A stretch of 64,000 nt of DNA from Maribacter forsetii DSM 18668 (GTDB taxonomy: Bacteria; Bacteroidota; Bacteroidia; Flavobacteriales; Flavobacteriaceae), in assembly GCF_000744105.1 (NCBI RefSeq), contig NZ_JQLH01000001.1, positions 3,726,001 to 3,790,000 of the forward strand, written 5' to 3'. The notes below the pieces were generated by a model, which ran no database searches, was not told the DNA's origin, and was given only the letters and a program-made list of their open reading frames with translations. Position numbers and translations under genes: made by a program. Positions 8,253 through 16,942 of the stretch are shown piece after piece; positions within the stretch are counted from its first letter, which is position 1, and every line of letters starts with the position of its first letter.

Positions 8253-10754
8253 TTAAAAGACAAATCCAAAAGTTCCTGTAACTCCGAACTTTCTTGCATC
8301 GGGATTTTCTAAATAATTTCCTCTAAAATTGAAATCTAATCTGAATACTTTAAAGATGTTTCCTATCCCAAAAGAATACTCATAGTATATTTTTTCCGAT
8401 GGCGCACGTAACGGTGTATTTACCGTTGCAGGTGCGCTCAAAGCTATATTCTCATCAGACAAATCTCCCCATACGCCACGCAAGGCAACAATTTCCCTTA
8501 AGTTATATTTTCTTAAAAATGGGATTCTAGAGAAGAAACGACCATTGAAATTATGTTGCAAATGTACCGCTGCGTAAGTATCTGTTACAAACTCGTAAAA
8601 ATCTAAATTGGGAAATGTACCATAGTTAGAGAAAAAGGTTTGGTTACCCGGCACTACACTTAAAAGTCCTAAAGGTACTTCGCCAAATGTTTTACCTAAT
8701 TCTACTGTACTCAACAATCTACCAAAACCACCTAGTTGCCATGGTTGGCTATATGAAAATTGGAGTTTACTGTAATCGAAATCACTATTCAACACTCCTT
8801 TTGTCCCTTTGGTGTAATTTAGCAATAAAGTACTATATGTATCATTGACATCTCTACGCTCTACACCAAACCCAATTGTTTTCTTGCCGGGCGTGTAGAG
8901 CACCAGGGCATTAAAATCGAATTGTCTTATCTCTGAAGAAACACCTGTTGGAGATTCTGGATTTACATAATCCAAACTAAAATCATTAGGCAACGCAGAA
9001 CTCAAAGTTCTAAACGTACCACCTACAGATAATTTTAAATTGGTCAATGGTTCTATTTCAAAATTAAGGGCACTTAAATTAATATTTGTAAGTCTATTGT
9101 TTGCCCCTACGGTCAATAAAGATGAAGATGCTATACTTCTACCCAAAACATCATTTGTTGCTGTTAAGCTGACACCCAGCTGCTCTATATCCCTACGATT
9201 ACCACCAGAGACTATTAACCTGCTATTCTGATCCAGAAGCATCTTACCGGCCAAACCGTGTTTGAATTTGTGATCTTTGAAGCCGTATGCCGTATAACCT
9301 TCTACACGCCAAAGGTCATTTTGACCATAGTAAGTTCTTGCACCTAGTCGAATCCTTGCTCCTTCAGCAGTATTATATCCAAAGAAATCATAGACAGACC
9401 CTAAATCTAAATTCCATTTATCGACTTCAACATATCCTGAACCTAAAATACTTACAAAATTGTAATATGTTTTAAATTTAGGAACCGTTTTAAGTGTATC
9501 TAGCAATTTATAAATACCCTGTTCGTCTTTATTTAAACTCTCTAACCTATTCTTTTCCCAAAATGAATCTTCTCTTATAATCTGGGTTACATCTAAAGGA
9601 TTACGATCTTTTCTATACACCTCTTTAGGCTTCACTTTATCGAACTCATAGTTATCATACACAGAGGTTCGCTTACCATAGAGCCCGCGTGATTCTTCTT
9701 TTTTATTGAAACTGAAATCACTCAACATATAATCTCGTTTCAGGAGAAACACAGAATCGTTCATTACCTCGAAATCTTGTTCAATATAGATTTCTTTAAC
9801 CCAGTTGATATTAGCACTTTTGGTAACCTGTAAATTGATATTTTTTACCGCCCAAGTAGAATCATTCACCCAAAAATCGCCTTTAAAGGTCAGTTCATTT
9901 TTACGACGTGGATAGTAGACAATATTATAGCACCACTTATTATCTATAAATGCACTATCCCTAAGGGCATAATTATACACATCAACACCTGTTTTTGATA
10001 AGGGACTAGTAAAACTTTTATCGAAGAATTTTAAGTAATTATTATAGACATCATATTCCTGATATAAATCTTGTACAAACGCAATTATAGCTTGGTTGTT
10101 TTCAAAACCGGAATTCTTATTTCCTAAAACTTCTTCTTTCTCTTCTTTAAGCTTATTATCACCATATATTTTAGAAAAAGTCTCATTCAAGAAAATGGGT
10201 AAATAGGTTTTACCGGTAATTCTAGAAGTATCTAAATCTTGGAATACAAACTCTAAACCTTTAAAGAGTTTACTTTTTATTAATGAACTATCAATAGTAT
10301 TTAAATCGAATTCAACCTTTTCATACTTATCAAAAGCATATTGATTAAACTGCCTAACCCCGTTTTGACGCTTCTTTTCCCAGATTTTACGGAGAATATC
10401 TACTGCAGGATTATTCTTTTTAGATTGTTTACCCGCTATTAAAACCACCTCATTTAACTGTTCAGCAGCCTCTACCATGGTTATTTTTAGATCATAGGCA
10501 ACTTTAGCATCTAACTGAAGTTCATAATCCGTATAGCCAATAAATGATATAACAACAGTAGTATATTCATTTTCAGACTCTAGATAAAACCTACCATCAT
10601 CATTAGTAATGGTACCCTCAGTAGAATTTTTAAAGAATACATTCGCAAAGGAAACAGGATCGCCTTGCTCGTCAATGACAATACCCCCAATTTTGGTCTG
10701 ACCTTGAGCTATGAAGAAACATAGACTTAAAAATGTGAAAAATATTCCTCTCAT
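8253..10754 (-). CDS. DUF5686 outer-membrane protein with carboxypeptidase-like regulatory domain
   Basis: 833 residues from ATG 10754, chosen because MRGIFFTFLSLCFFIAQGQ is a clean signal peptide; an ATG 14 codons upstream would bury it. Residues about 20-110 form a CarboxypepD_reg-like beta domain (IGGIVIDEQGDPVSFANVFF). A large DUF5686 region follows, and the C-terminal part is rich in alternating hydrophobic strands ending in GVTGTFGFVF, as in outer-membrane beta barrels with a terminal Phe. Such proteins are common in Bacteroidota; the function is not known. It lies 56 bp downstream of the pdhB terminator, so it probably has its own promoter. Confidence 0.85.
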   Translation of the reverse strand: MRGIFFTFLSLCFFIAQGQTKIGGIVIDEQGDPVSFANVFFKNSTEGTITNDDGRFYLESENEYTTVVISFIGYTDYELQLDAKVAYDLKITMVEAAEQLNEVVLIAGKQSKKNNPAVDILRKIWEKKRQNGVRQFNQYAFDKYEKVEFDLNTIDSSLIKSKLFKGLEFVFQDLDTSRITGKTYLPIFLNETFSKIYGDNKLKEEKEEVLGNKNSGFENNQAIIAFVQDLYQEYDVYNNYLKFFDKSFTSPLSKTGVDVYNYALRDSAFIDNKWCYNIVYYPRRKNELTFKGDFWVNDSTWAVKNINLQVTKSANINWVKEIYIEQDFEVMNDSVFLLKRDYMLSDFSFNKKEESRGLYGKRTSVYDNYEFDKVKPKEVYRKDRNPLDVTQIIREDSFWEKNRLESLNKDEQGIYKLLDTLKTVPKFKTYYNFVSILGSGYVEVDKWNLDLGSVYDFFGYNTAEGARIRLGARTYYGQNDLWRVEGYTAYGFKDHKFKHGLAGKMLLDQNSRLIVSGGNRRDIEQLGVSLTATNDVLGRSIASSSLLTVGANNRLTNINLSALNFEIEPLTNLKLSVGGTFRTLSSALPNDFSLDYVNPESPTGVSSEIRQFDFNALVLYTPGKKTIGFGVERRDVNDTYSTLLLNYTKGTKGVLNSDFDYSKLQFSYSQPWQLGGFGRLLSTVELGKTFGEVPLGLLSVVPGNQTFFSNYGTFPNLDFYEFVTDTYAAVHLQHNFNGRFFSRIPFLRKYNLREIVALRGVWGDLSDENIALSAPATVNTPLRAPSEKIYYEYSFGIGNIFKVFRLDFNFRGNYLENPDARKFGVTGTFGFVF

Positions 10755-10802
10755 TAAAAAACGTCGTTCAATAAAAATTCTAGTCGTAAATAACATACCA
10801 AT

Positions 10803-10836
10803 AAAAAAAGCTTCTCCAGACTTGGTCGGAGAAGCT
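10803..10836 (-). terminator. Intrinsic terminator of pdhB
   Basis: Nine-base arms AGCTTCTCC (10809-10817) and GGAGAAGCT (10828-10836) with a 10-base loop. On the minus strand a run of seven T follows (complement of the A-run from 10803). It lies 25 bp beyond the pdhB stop. Confidence 0.88.
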
Positions 10837-10860
10837 AAGGTACTTTACAAAAGTATACTT

Positions 10861-11838
10861 TTATTTGTATAAAACTTTTTTAACAGCGTTTACCACATCT
10901 TTATGGTTTGGTAACCACTCCTCTAATAATACAGGAGAATATGGTGCTGGCGTATCTGCCGTGTTTATCTTAACAACAGGAGCATCTAAATAATCAAATG
11001 CATGTGCTTGTATATGATATGTAATTTCAGTTGCTACGTTACCAAATGGCCAAGCTTCCTCTAATACTACCAATCGGTTCGTTTTCTTAACTGATTTTAA
11101 AATAGCTTCGTAATCCAATGGCTTTACCGTACGTAAATCAATGATCTCACAGCTAATTCCTTCTTTCTCTAATTCATCTGCAGCTTTATCAGCTTCCTTG
11201 ATAATCTTACCAAAAGAAACGATAGTAACATCTTTACCTTCTCTACGAATGTCTGCCACCCCTAATGGAATAGTGTAGTCACCCTCTGGCACTTCACCTT
11301 TATCACCATACATTTGCTCAGACTCCATAAATATTACTGGATCATTATCACGTATAGCCGCTTTTAATAATCCTTTTGCGTCTGCCGGATTAGAAGGTAC
11401 CACTACTTTTAATCCCGGGCAGTTAGCGTACCAACTCTCAAAAGCTTGTGAGTGCGTTGCCGCCAATTGACCTGCAGAAGCTGTAGGTCCTCTAAATACT
11501 ATAGGACAAGGAAATTGCCCACCGGACATTTGTCTGATCTTAGCAGCATTGTTTATAATTTGATCTATACCTACCAACGCAAAGTTGAAAGTCATGAACT
11601 CTATAATAGGTCTATTCCCCGTCATGGTAGAACCAACACCTATTCCTGCAAAACCAAGTTCTGATATTGGAGTATCAATAACCCTCTTAGGACCAAACTC
11701 GTCCAACATCCCTTTGGAAGCCTTATATGCGCCATTGTATTCCGCTACCTCTTCACCCATTAAATAGATAGATTCATCCTTCCTCATTTCTTCGGACATG
11801 GCCTCGGCTATTGCTTGCCTAAATTGTAGTGTTTTCAT
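10861..11838 (-). CDS. pdhB: Pyruvate dehydrogenase E1 component, beta subunit
   Basis: 325 residues, full length for E1-beta, which with E1-alpha decarboxylates pyruvate using thiamine diphosphate and acetylates the lipoyl arm of E2. Typical blocks are MRKDESIYLMGEEVAEYNGAY trimmed to its core GEEVAEYNGAYK (thiamine-binding Glu), RVIDTPISELGFAGIGVG, FRGPTASAGQLAATHSQ and VVVLEEAWPFGNV-type (here LVVLEEAWPFGNVA). The partner genes pdhA and pdhC are not adjacent; they form a pair at 31.6-34.2 kb, a split arrangement. It could in principle be a branched-chain E1-beta, but the match to flavobacterial PdhB and the nearby pdhAC make pyruvate the likely substrate. Confidence 0.92.
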   Translation of the reverse strand: MKTLQFRQAIAEAMSEEMRKDESIYLMGEEVAEYNGAYKASKGMLDEFGPKRVIDTPISELGFAGIGVGSTMTGNRPIIEFMTFNFALVGIDQIINNAAKIRQMSGGQFPCPIVFRGPTASAGQLAATHSQAFESWYANCPGLKVVVPSNPADAKGLLKAAIRDNDPVIFMESEQMYGDKGEVPEGDYTIPLGVADIRREGKDVTIVSFGKIIKEADKAADELEKEGISCEIIDLRTVKPLDYEAILKSVKKTNRLVVLEEAWPFGNVATEITYHIQAHAFDYLDAPVVKINTADTPAPYSPVLLEEWLPNHKDVVNAVKKVLYK

Positions 11839-11936
11839 GTATGGTAAATATTATTCTTTGTTATATGCTAGAAAGCAAGCAAAAATAGGAAATATAATGT
11901 CAAAAAATAGAATGACTTATTTAAAAAAAGTTATAA

Positions 11937-11962
11937 AATTTACTATGCATGCATAGTAAATT
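11937..11962. promoter_or_regulatory. Perfect 26-bp palindrome upstream of etfBA
   Basis: Each 13-base half is the exact reverse complement of the other (left half AATTTACTATGCA), with no spacer. It lies 50 bp before the etfB ATG and 98 bp before the pdhB start, between divergent genes. Its length, perfection and place fit a dimeric repressor operator. It has no T-run, so it is not a terminator. The cognate regulator is not identified in the window. Confidence 0.7.
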
Positions 11963-11976
11963 CGGATTTTATTAGC

Positions 11977-11984
11977 TATCTTCG
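11977..11984 (+). promoter_or_regulatory. Possible -7 box of etfBA
   Basis: TATCTTCG matches the Bacteroidota -7 consensus TANNTTTG at all but one base, 27 bp before the etfB ATG. A matching -33 element would fall inside the 26-bp palindrome; no clear TTTG is seen there, so this is tentative. Confidence 0.35.
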
Positions 11985-12011
11985 TCACCATTGATATAAA
12001 GTTTTTTAAAC

Positions 12012-12752
12012 ATGAAGATATTAGTTTGCATAAGTAATGTACCAGACACTACGTCTAAAATAAATTTCACGGATGGCGATACAAAATTTGACACCAATGG
12101 TGTACAGTTTGTAATTAACCCGAATGATGAATTCGGATTAACAAGAGCTATGTGGTTTAAAGAAAAACAAGGCGCTACAGTGCATATTGCTACTGTTGGC
12201 GGACCAACTGTTGAACCCACAATGCGTAAGGCACTTGCTATTGGCGCAGATGAAGCTTTTAGAATTAATACAGAACCTACAGACGGATTTTCTGTTGCTC
12301 AACAATTAGCAGAAATTGTCAAAAACGGTGGTTATGATTTAGTTATTGGCGGTAGAGAATCTATTGATTACAATGGCGGAATGGTACCTGGAATTTTAGC
12401 TTCTTTGACAAATATGAATTTCATCAATTCATGTATTAGTCTTGAAATTGACGGTAATAATGTTACTGCAGTTAGAGAAATAGACGGAGGAAAAGAAAAG
12501 TTGAGCAGCTCTCTACCTTTAGTAGTAGGTGGCCAAAAAGGTCTTGTTGAAGAAAGTGATCTTCGTATTCCTAATATGCGTGGTATTATGATGGCAAGAA
12601 AAAAGGCATTAACGGTTGTTGAACCTGTAGATGCTATTAAAGCTACCGAAGACAAAAAATTCGACAAACCGGCTCCAAAAGGTCAAGTTAAACTTGCCGA
12701 CAGTGTAGATCAATTGGTTGATCTACTACATAATGAAGCCAAAGTCATTTAA
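12012..12752 (+). CDS. etfB: Electron transfer flavoprotein, beta subunit
   Basis: 246 residues, normal for EtfB, which binds AMP and, with EtfA, passes electrons from acyl-CoA dehydrogenases to the quinone pool. It opens MKILVCISNVPDTTSKINF, with the nucleotide-fold strands TVHIATVGGPTVEPTMRKALAIGADEA and DLVIGGRESIDYNGGMVPG (each recognisable in part). The LRIPNMRGIMMARKK segment corresponds to the conserved EtfB recognition-loop region. etfA follows after 37 bp. An acyl-CoA dehydrogenase that could donate electrons lies at 57 kb in the same window. A perfect palindrome just upstream suggests regulation. Confidence 0.94.
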   Translation: MKILVCISNVPDTTSKINFTDGDTKFDTNGVQFVINPNDEFGLTRAMWFKEKQGATVHIATVGGPTVEPTMRKALAIGADEAFRINTEPTDGFSVAQQLAEIVKNGGYDLVIGGRESIDYNGGMVPGILASLTNMNFINSCISLEIDGNNVTAVREIDGGKEKLSSSLPLVVGGQKGLVEESDLRIPNMRGIMMARKKALTVVEPVDAIKATEDKKFDKPAPKGQVKLADSVDQLVDLLHNEAKVI

Positions 12753-12789
12753 TAACCTATATAATAGGTAATAATTAAAAACAAAAAAG

Positions 12790-13758
12790 ATGTCAGTTTT
12801 AGTATATACAGAATCAGAACAAGGAAAATTTAAAAAGAATGCTTTCGAGGTTGCCTCTTACGCTTCTGCAGTTGCCCAAATGATGGGTACAACTGTTACC
12901 GCTATTGCTTTCAATAGCACTGAGAACGAATCGCTGGGTGAATACGGAGTTTCAAAAGTAATTAATGTAAAGGATGATGCTCTTGCAACTTTCAATGCTG
13001 GATCATATGCCTCTTCTATTGCTGAAGCCGTAAAGAGCACAGATGCCAAAGTGGTTATTTTAAGCTCTAGCACAGATACAAAGTATTTAGCACCATTGTT
13101 ATCGGCAAAATTATCTGCAGGTTACGCACCTAATGTAGTTCAAGCTCCAGATAGCACATCGCCATTTACAGTAAAGAGAACCGCCTTCAGTAACAAAGGT
13201 TTTGCACACACGCAAATAGATACCGATATTAAAATAGTAGGTGTATCTAACAATGCTTTTGGTGCTCATGAAAACAAAACGGATATTTCTGTTGAAGAAA
13301 TAGGCGCAGCTTCAAATGCAGCGACAAATGACACCAAATCTGTTGAAATCGATAAAGTTGTTGGTAAGGCTACTATTGCCGATGCCGATATAGTCGTTTC
13401 TGCAGGTAGAGGAATGAAAGGTCCAGAAAACTGGGGAATGATTGAAGAATTAGCTGATGTTTTAGGTGCTGCAACTGCATGTTCAAAACCCGTATCCGAC
13501 CTTGGATGGAGACCGCACGGTGAGCACGTAGGACAAACAGGAAAGCCCGTAGCAAGTAATCTTTACATCGCTATCGGTATTTCTGGAGCAATTCAACATT
13601 TAGCAGGCGTAAGTGCTTCTAAAACCAAAGTTGTGATCAATAATGATCCTGAAGCTCCTTTCTTTAAAGCAGCTGATTACGGTATTGTTGGAGACGCCTT
13701 TGAAGTTGTTCCTCAATTGATTGAAAAATTAAAGGATTTTAAAGCGCAAAACGGCTAA
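12790..13758 (+). CDS. etfA: Electron transfer flavoprotein, alpha subunit
   Basis: 322 residues, the usual length. The FAD-binding C-terminal domain is clear: VSAGRGMKGPENWGMIEEL, ACSKPVSDLGWRPHGEHVGQ and the family signature LYIAIGISGAIQHLAGV (about 258-274), followed by VINNDPEAPFFKAADYGIVGD. The N-terminal domain is more divergent. It forms the heterodimer with EtfB, encoded 37 bp upstream, and ends at a good terminator, so etfBA looks like a two-gene transcript. Confidence 0.95.
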   Translation: MSVLVYTESEQGKFKKNAFEVASYASAVAQMMGTTVTAIAFNSTENESLGEYGVSKVINVKDDALATFNAGSYASSIAEAVKSTDAKVVILSSSTDTKYLAPLLSAKLSAGYAPNVVQAPDSTSPFTVKRTAFSNKGFAHTQIDTDIKIVGVSNNAFGAHENKTDISVEEIGAASNAATNDTKSVEIDKVVGKATIADADIVVSAGRGMKGPENWGMIEELADVLGAATACSKPVSDLGWRPHGEHVGQTGKPVASNLYIAIGISGAIQHLAGVSASKTKVVINNDPEAPFFKAADYGIVGDAFEVVPQLIEKLKDFKAQNG

Positions 13759-13785
13759 ATTTTTGTTATTTTGTGCCCCTTAAAG

Positions 13786-13832
13786 GGCTGTTCGGATAGT
13801 TGGAGCCCCAAGTATTCGAACAGCCTTTTTTA
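13786..13832 (+). terminator. Intrinsic terminator of etfBA
   Basis: Arms GGCTGTTCG (13786-13794) and CGAACAGCC (13817-13825), extendable past one mismatch, with a T6 run after the right arm. It lies 28 bp after the etfA stop and just before the next gene. Confidence 0.85.
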
Positions 13833-13843
13833 GTTAAAATCCT

Positions 13844-14473
13844 ATGAGTCTAGTACGATTAAAAATAAAAGGTATCTCTTACAGCCAAACTCAGAATGGG
13901 GCATATGCTCTTATTTTGAACGAGGTTGAAGGCGACAGAAAATTACCTATAGTCATTGGCGCTTTTGAAGCTCAGTCTATTGCAATTGCTTTAGAGAAAG
14001 AGATCAAACCCCCAAGACCACTTACGCATGACCTTTTTAAAAACTTCTCTGACCGGTTTGATATCGTTATCAAACAGGTGATTATTCATAAATTGGTAGA
14101 TGGTGTATTTTACTCCAGTATTATCTGCGAGAGAGATGGTATCGAAGAAATTATAGATGCAAGAACTAGTGATGCCATTGCTTTGGCATTACGTTTCAAT
14201 GCTCCCATTTTTACATATAAAACGATATTGGACAAAGCCGGTATTTTCTTGAAATTCTCTTCTAAAGAGAAAGACCAAAAAGATAACGATGACAGTATTA
14301 TGGTCGATGAAATCTTGCAAGAAGGGGAAACTATAGAAATAGAATCCGGTGCATCAGACGGGTATACCGAACTTACTATAGATGAATTGGAAGCAGAATT
14401 AAAAAAGGCAGTCATCAACGAAGACTACGAAAAGGCGGCAAAACTGAGAGATGAAATCTCTAAACGTAATTAA
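13844..14473 (+). CDS. Bifunctional nuclease-domain (BFN/DUF151) protein with UVR motif
   Basis: 209 residues. Residues 1 to about 130 are a BFN/DUF151 domain: LNEVEGDRKLPIVIGAFEAQ, then PPRPLTHDLFKNF and IDARTSDAIALALRFNAPIF are the recognisable blocks. The C-terminus (TELTIDELEAELKKAVINE, then DYEKAAKLRDEI, about 175-205) is a UVR motif, the UvrB-UvrC interaction helix pair. BFN proteins have been described as nucleases in plants, but the activity of bacterial members is uncertain. An acidic, low-complexity linker (SSKEKDQKDNDDS) joins the two parts. It is 14 bp upstream of the nucleoside transporter, so they are probably co-transcribed. Confidence 0.87.
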   Translation: MSLVRLKIKGISYSQTQNGAYALILNEVEGDRKLPIVIGAFEAQSIAIALEKEIKPPRPLTHDLFKNFSDRFDIVIKQVIIHKLVDGVFYSSIICERDGIEEIIDARTSDAIALALRFNAPIFTYKTILDKAGIFLKFSSKEKDQKDNDDSIMVDEILQEGETIEIESGASDGYTELTIDELEAELKKAVINEDYEKAAKLRDEISKRN

Positions 14474-14487
14474 TTAAAGAGATTTGC

Positions 14488-15945
14488 ATGAAGAATTGGG
14501 GTTGGGTTGTATTTATATGTTTTATTTTTTCGTTTTCTGCTTTTTCTCAAGATGCCGTTATTCAAGATAGCTTATCTACATTAACACCAAATAGTATTGT
14601 TGAAGATATTTCCAATCCTGTAGATCAAATAGTTCCTGTTGCAGGGTTTTCCATTCACAGTTTATGGAGAGGAATTTTAGGGATGGCTGTTTTAATATTT
14701 ATATCTTTTTTGTTTAGCTCCAATAGAAAAGCAATTAATTGGAAAACTGTTGGTATTGGTCTTTCAATACAACTTATAATTGCTATTGGTGTATTAAAAG
14801 TAAGTTGGGTTGAGAAAATTTTTGATTCTATAGGAAAAGTTTTTGTTAAGATATTAGAATTTACCACCAAAGGAAGTGAGTTTATTTTTAAAGGCCTTGT
14901 TTCGGACATGGATACATTTGGCTACATATTTGCTTTTCAGGTATTACCAACAATCATCTTCTTTTCTGCTCTGACCTCTGTATTATTTTACTTAGGTATA
15001 ATTCAAAAAGTAGTCAAAACGCTTGCTTGGCTTCTATCAAAATCATTAGGCATTTCAGGTGCTGAGAGCTTAAGTATTGCTGGCAATATATTTTTGGGGC
15101 AAACAGAAGCTCCATTATTGATTAAGCCATATTTAGAGAAAATGACAAAGTCTGAGATTTTATTGGTAATGATTGGTGGTATGTCAACATTAGCTGGTGC
15201 TGTACTTGCTGCATATATAGGATTTTTAGGTGGAGATGATTCAGAATTACGTTTAATCTTTGCTAAACACCTTTTAGCTGCATCCGTAATGGCTGCTCCT
15301 GGAGCCATAGTAATATCAAAAATACTATACCCACAAACCGAAGAAATAGACACCAATGTAGAAGTATCTACTGAAAAAATTGGCGCAAACATATTAGATG
15401 CAATTGCCAACGGAACAACAGAAGGTTTAAAATTAGCGGTTAATGTAGGGGCTATGCTATTAGTATTTGTTGCATTTATAGCTATGATTAACGGTATATT
15501 CGAATTTACAGGAGATTTAACAGGATTAAATGAATGGGTAGCAAACAATACTAGTTTTGAAAGGTTTTCCTTAGAAGCAATTCTAGGAACCATATTCGCT
15601 CCATTAATGTGGATAATAGGGGTAGCCAATGAAGATATTATGCTCATGGGCCAACTACTAGGAATTAAACTTGTTGCCAGTGAATTTGTTGGATACACTC
15701 AACTTATAGAGCTAAAAGATATGGCAAGCGCTACACATTTGACCTATAACAAATCAGTAATAATGGCAACATTTATGCTATGTGGCTTTGCAAACTTTGC
15801 TTCTATTGGTATTCAAATTGGCGGTATTGGATCTCTTGCTCCAGGGCAAAGAAAAACGTTATCCGAATTTGGAATGAAAGCAGTTTTAGGCGGTTCTTTA
15901 GCATCATTACTTTCTGCAACTATCGCAGGTATGATTTTAGGGTAA
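14488..15945 (+). CDS. Concentrative nucleoside transporter (CNT/NupC family)
   Basis: 485 residues. CNT proteins import nucleosides with Na+ or H+. The family core is clear: GAESLSIAGNIFLGQTEAPLL (gate region, quoted in part), then VMIGGMSTLAGAVLAAYIGF and IANGTTEGLKLAVNVGAMLL, and NEDIMLMGQLLGIKLV plus CGFANFASIGIQIGGIG near the end. There is an N-terminal extension of about 60 residues beginning with a signal-like helix (MKNWGWVVFICFIFSFSAFSQ), as seen in other Bacteroidota members. It fits functionally with thyA downstream and the deoxynucleoside kinase at 0.9 kb and cytidine deaminase at 34 kb as salvage genes. The coupling ion cannot be told by eye. Confidence 0.9.
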   Translation: MKNWGWVVFICFIFSFSAFSQDAVIQDSLSTLTPNSIVEDISNPVDQIVPVAGFSIHSLWRGILGMAVLIFISFLFSSNRKAINWKTVGIGLSIQLIIAIGVLKVSWVEKIFDSIGKVFVKILEFTTKGSEFIFKGLVSDMDTFGYIFAFQVLPTIIFFSALTSVLFYLGIIQKVVKTLAWLLSKSLGISGAESLSIAGNIFLGQTEAPLLIKPYLEKMTKSEILLVMIGGMSTLAGAVLAAYIGFLGGDDSELRLIFAKHLLAASVMAAPGAIVISKILYPQTEEIDTNVEVSTEKIGANILDAIANGTTEGLKLAVNVGAMLLVFVAFIAMINGIFEFTGDLTGLNEWVANNTSFERFSLEAILGTIFAPLMWIIGVANEDIMLMGQLLGIKLVASEFVGYTQLIELKDMASATHLTYNKSVIMATFMLCGFANFASIGIQIGGIGSLAPGQRKTLSEFGMKAVLGGSLASLLSATIAGMILG

Positions 15946-16114
15946 AAAGCCCCTTAGCCCCCAAAAGGGGAATACTTATTATTTCGTTGATAATTATTGA
16001 TAACTGAGAAGTTATTCCTCTGTTTTACATATCATCTTTCTTTATTTTTGAAGTAACAAAAATCATTACTCCGCAAAAGTTCTATGTATAGGGCTGTGCA
16101 GGAGCTTTATTCTT

Positions 16115-16939
16115 ATGAAACAATACCACGACTTACTTAATCACGTATTAGCTGAAGGAAATCAAAAAGGTGACCGTACAGGTACAGGAACCAAAAGTGT
16201 TTTTGGGTATCAAATGCGTTTTGACCTCAGCGAAGGTTTTCCCATGGTAACCACCAAAAAATTACATTTAAAATCTATAGTGTATGAATTACTTTGGTTT
16301 TTAAAAGGTGATACCAATATTAAGTATTTACAAGAGAACGGTGTTCGCATTTGGAACGAATGGGCAGATGAAAACGGAGATCTTGGTCCGGTTTACGGGC
16401 ATCAATGGCGTAATTGGAACGATGATGGGATTGATCAAATAAAAGAGGTAATTCATTCTTTAAAAACTAATCCTAACAGCAGAAGAATGTTAGTTTCCGC
16501 TTGGAACCCTAGTGTTTTACCAGATACATCCAAGTCTTTTTCAGAGAATGTAGCTAACGGCAAAGCTGCTTTACCACCCTGCCATGCATTCTTTCAATTT
16601 TATGTGGCAGACGGAAAATTATCTTGCCAATTATACCAACGTAGTGCAGACATCTTTTTAGGAGTGCCCTTCAATATTGCATCTTATGCTTTATTTACCA
16701 TGATGATGGCGCAAGTTTGTGGCTACGAAGCTGGAGATTTTATTCATACTTTCGGTGATGCCCATATTTACAATAATCATATGGAGCAGGTTGAATTGCA
16801 ACTAAGCAGAGAGCCTAGAGCATTGCCAAAAATGAAAATAAATCCTGATGTGAAAGATATTTTCGACTTTAAATTCGAAGACTTTTCATTAGAGGATTAT
16901 AATCCGCATCCTCATATAAAAGGGGCGGTAGCTGTTTAA
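16115..16939 (+). CDS. thyA: Thymidylate synthase
   Basis: 274 residues, typical for ThyA, which makes dTMP from dUMP using methylene-tetrahydrofolate. The catalytic cysteine is Cys156 in LPPCHAFFQFYV, followed by QLYQRSADIFLGVPFNIASYA (dUMP site, quoted core RSADIFLGVPFNI). The opening block GDRTGTGTKSVFGYQMRF holds the phosphate-binding Arg, and HTFGDAHIYNNHMEQ is near the end. The dihydrofolate reductase folA usually near thyA is about 5 kb away at 22035, with ergothioneine and other genes between. The next gene starts 3 bp after the stop. Confidence 0.96.
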   Translation: MKQYHDLLNHVLAEGNQKGDRTGTGTKSVFGYQMRFDLSEGFPMVTTKKLHLKSIVYELLWFLKGDTNIKYLQENGVRIWNEWADENGDLGPVYGHQWRNWNDDGIDQIKEVIHSLKTNPNSRRMLVSAWNPSVLPDTSKSFSENVANGKAALPPCHAFFQFYVADGKLSCQLYQRSADIFLGVPFNIASYALFTMMMAQVCGYEAGDFIHTFGDAHIYNNHMEQVELQLSREPRALPKMKINPDVKDIFDFKFEDFSLEDYNPHPHIKGAVAV

Positions 16940-16942
16940 ACT

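Noticed and set aside
15003..15698. A 231-codon open frame on the minus strand
   Set aside because: It lies fully opposite the nucleoside transporter, whose family motifs are clear; the product is a low-complexity Asn/Ser/Pro shadow with no recognisable domain.
15946..15980. A C-rich/G-rich pair just after the nucleoside transporter
   Set aside because: CCCCTT and AAGGGG can pair, but only weakly and with competing alignments, and there is no T-run; too poor to call a terminator.
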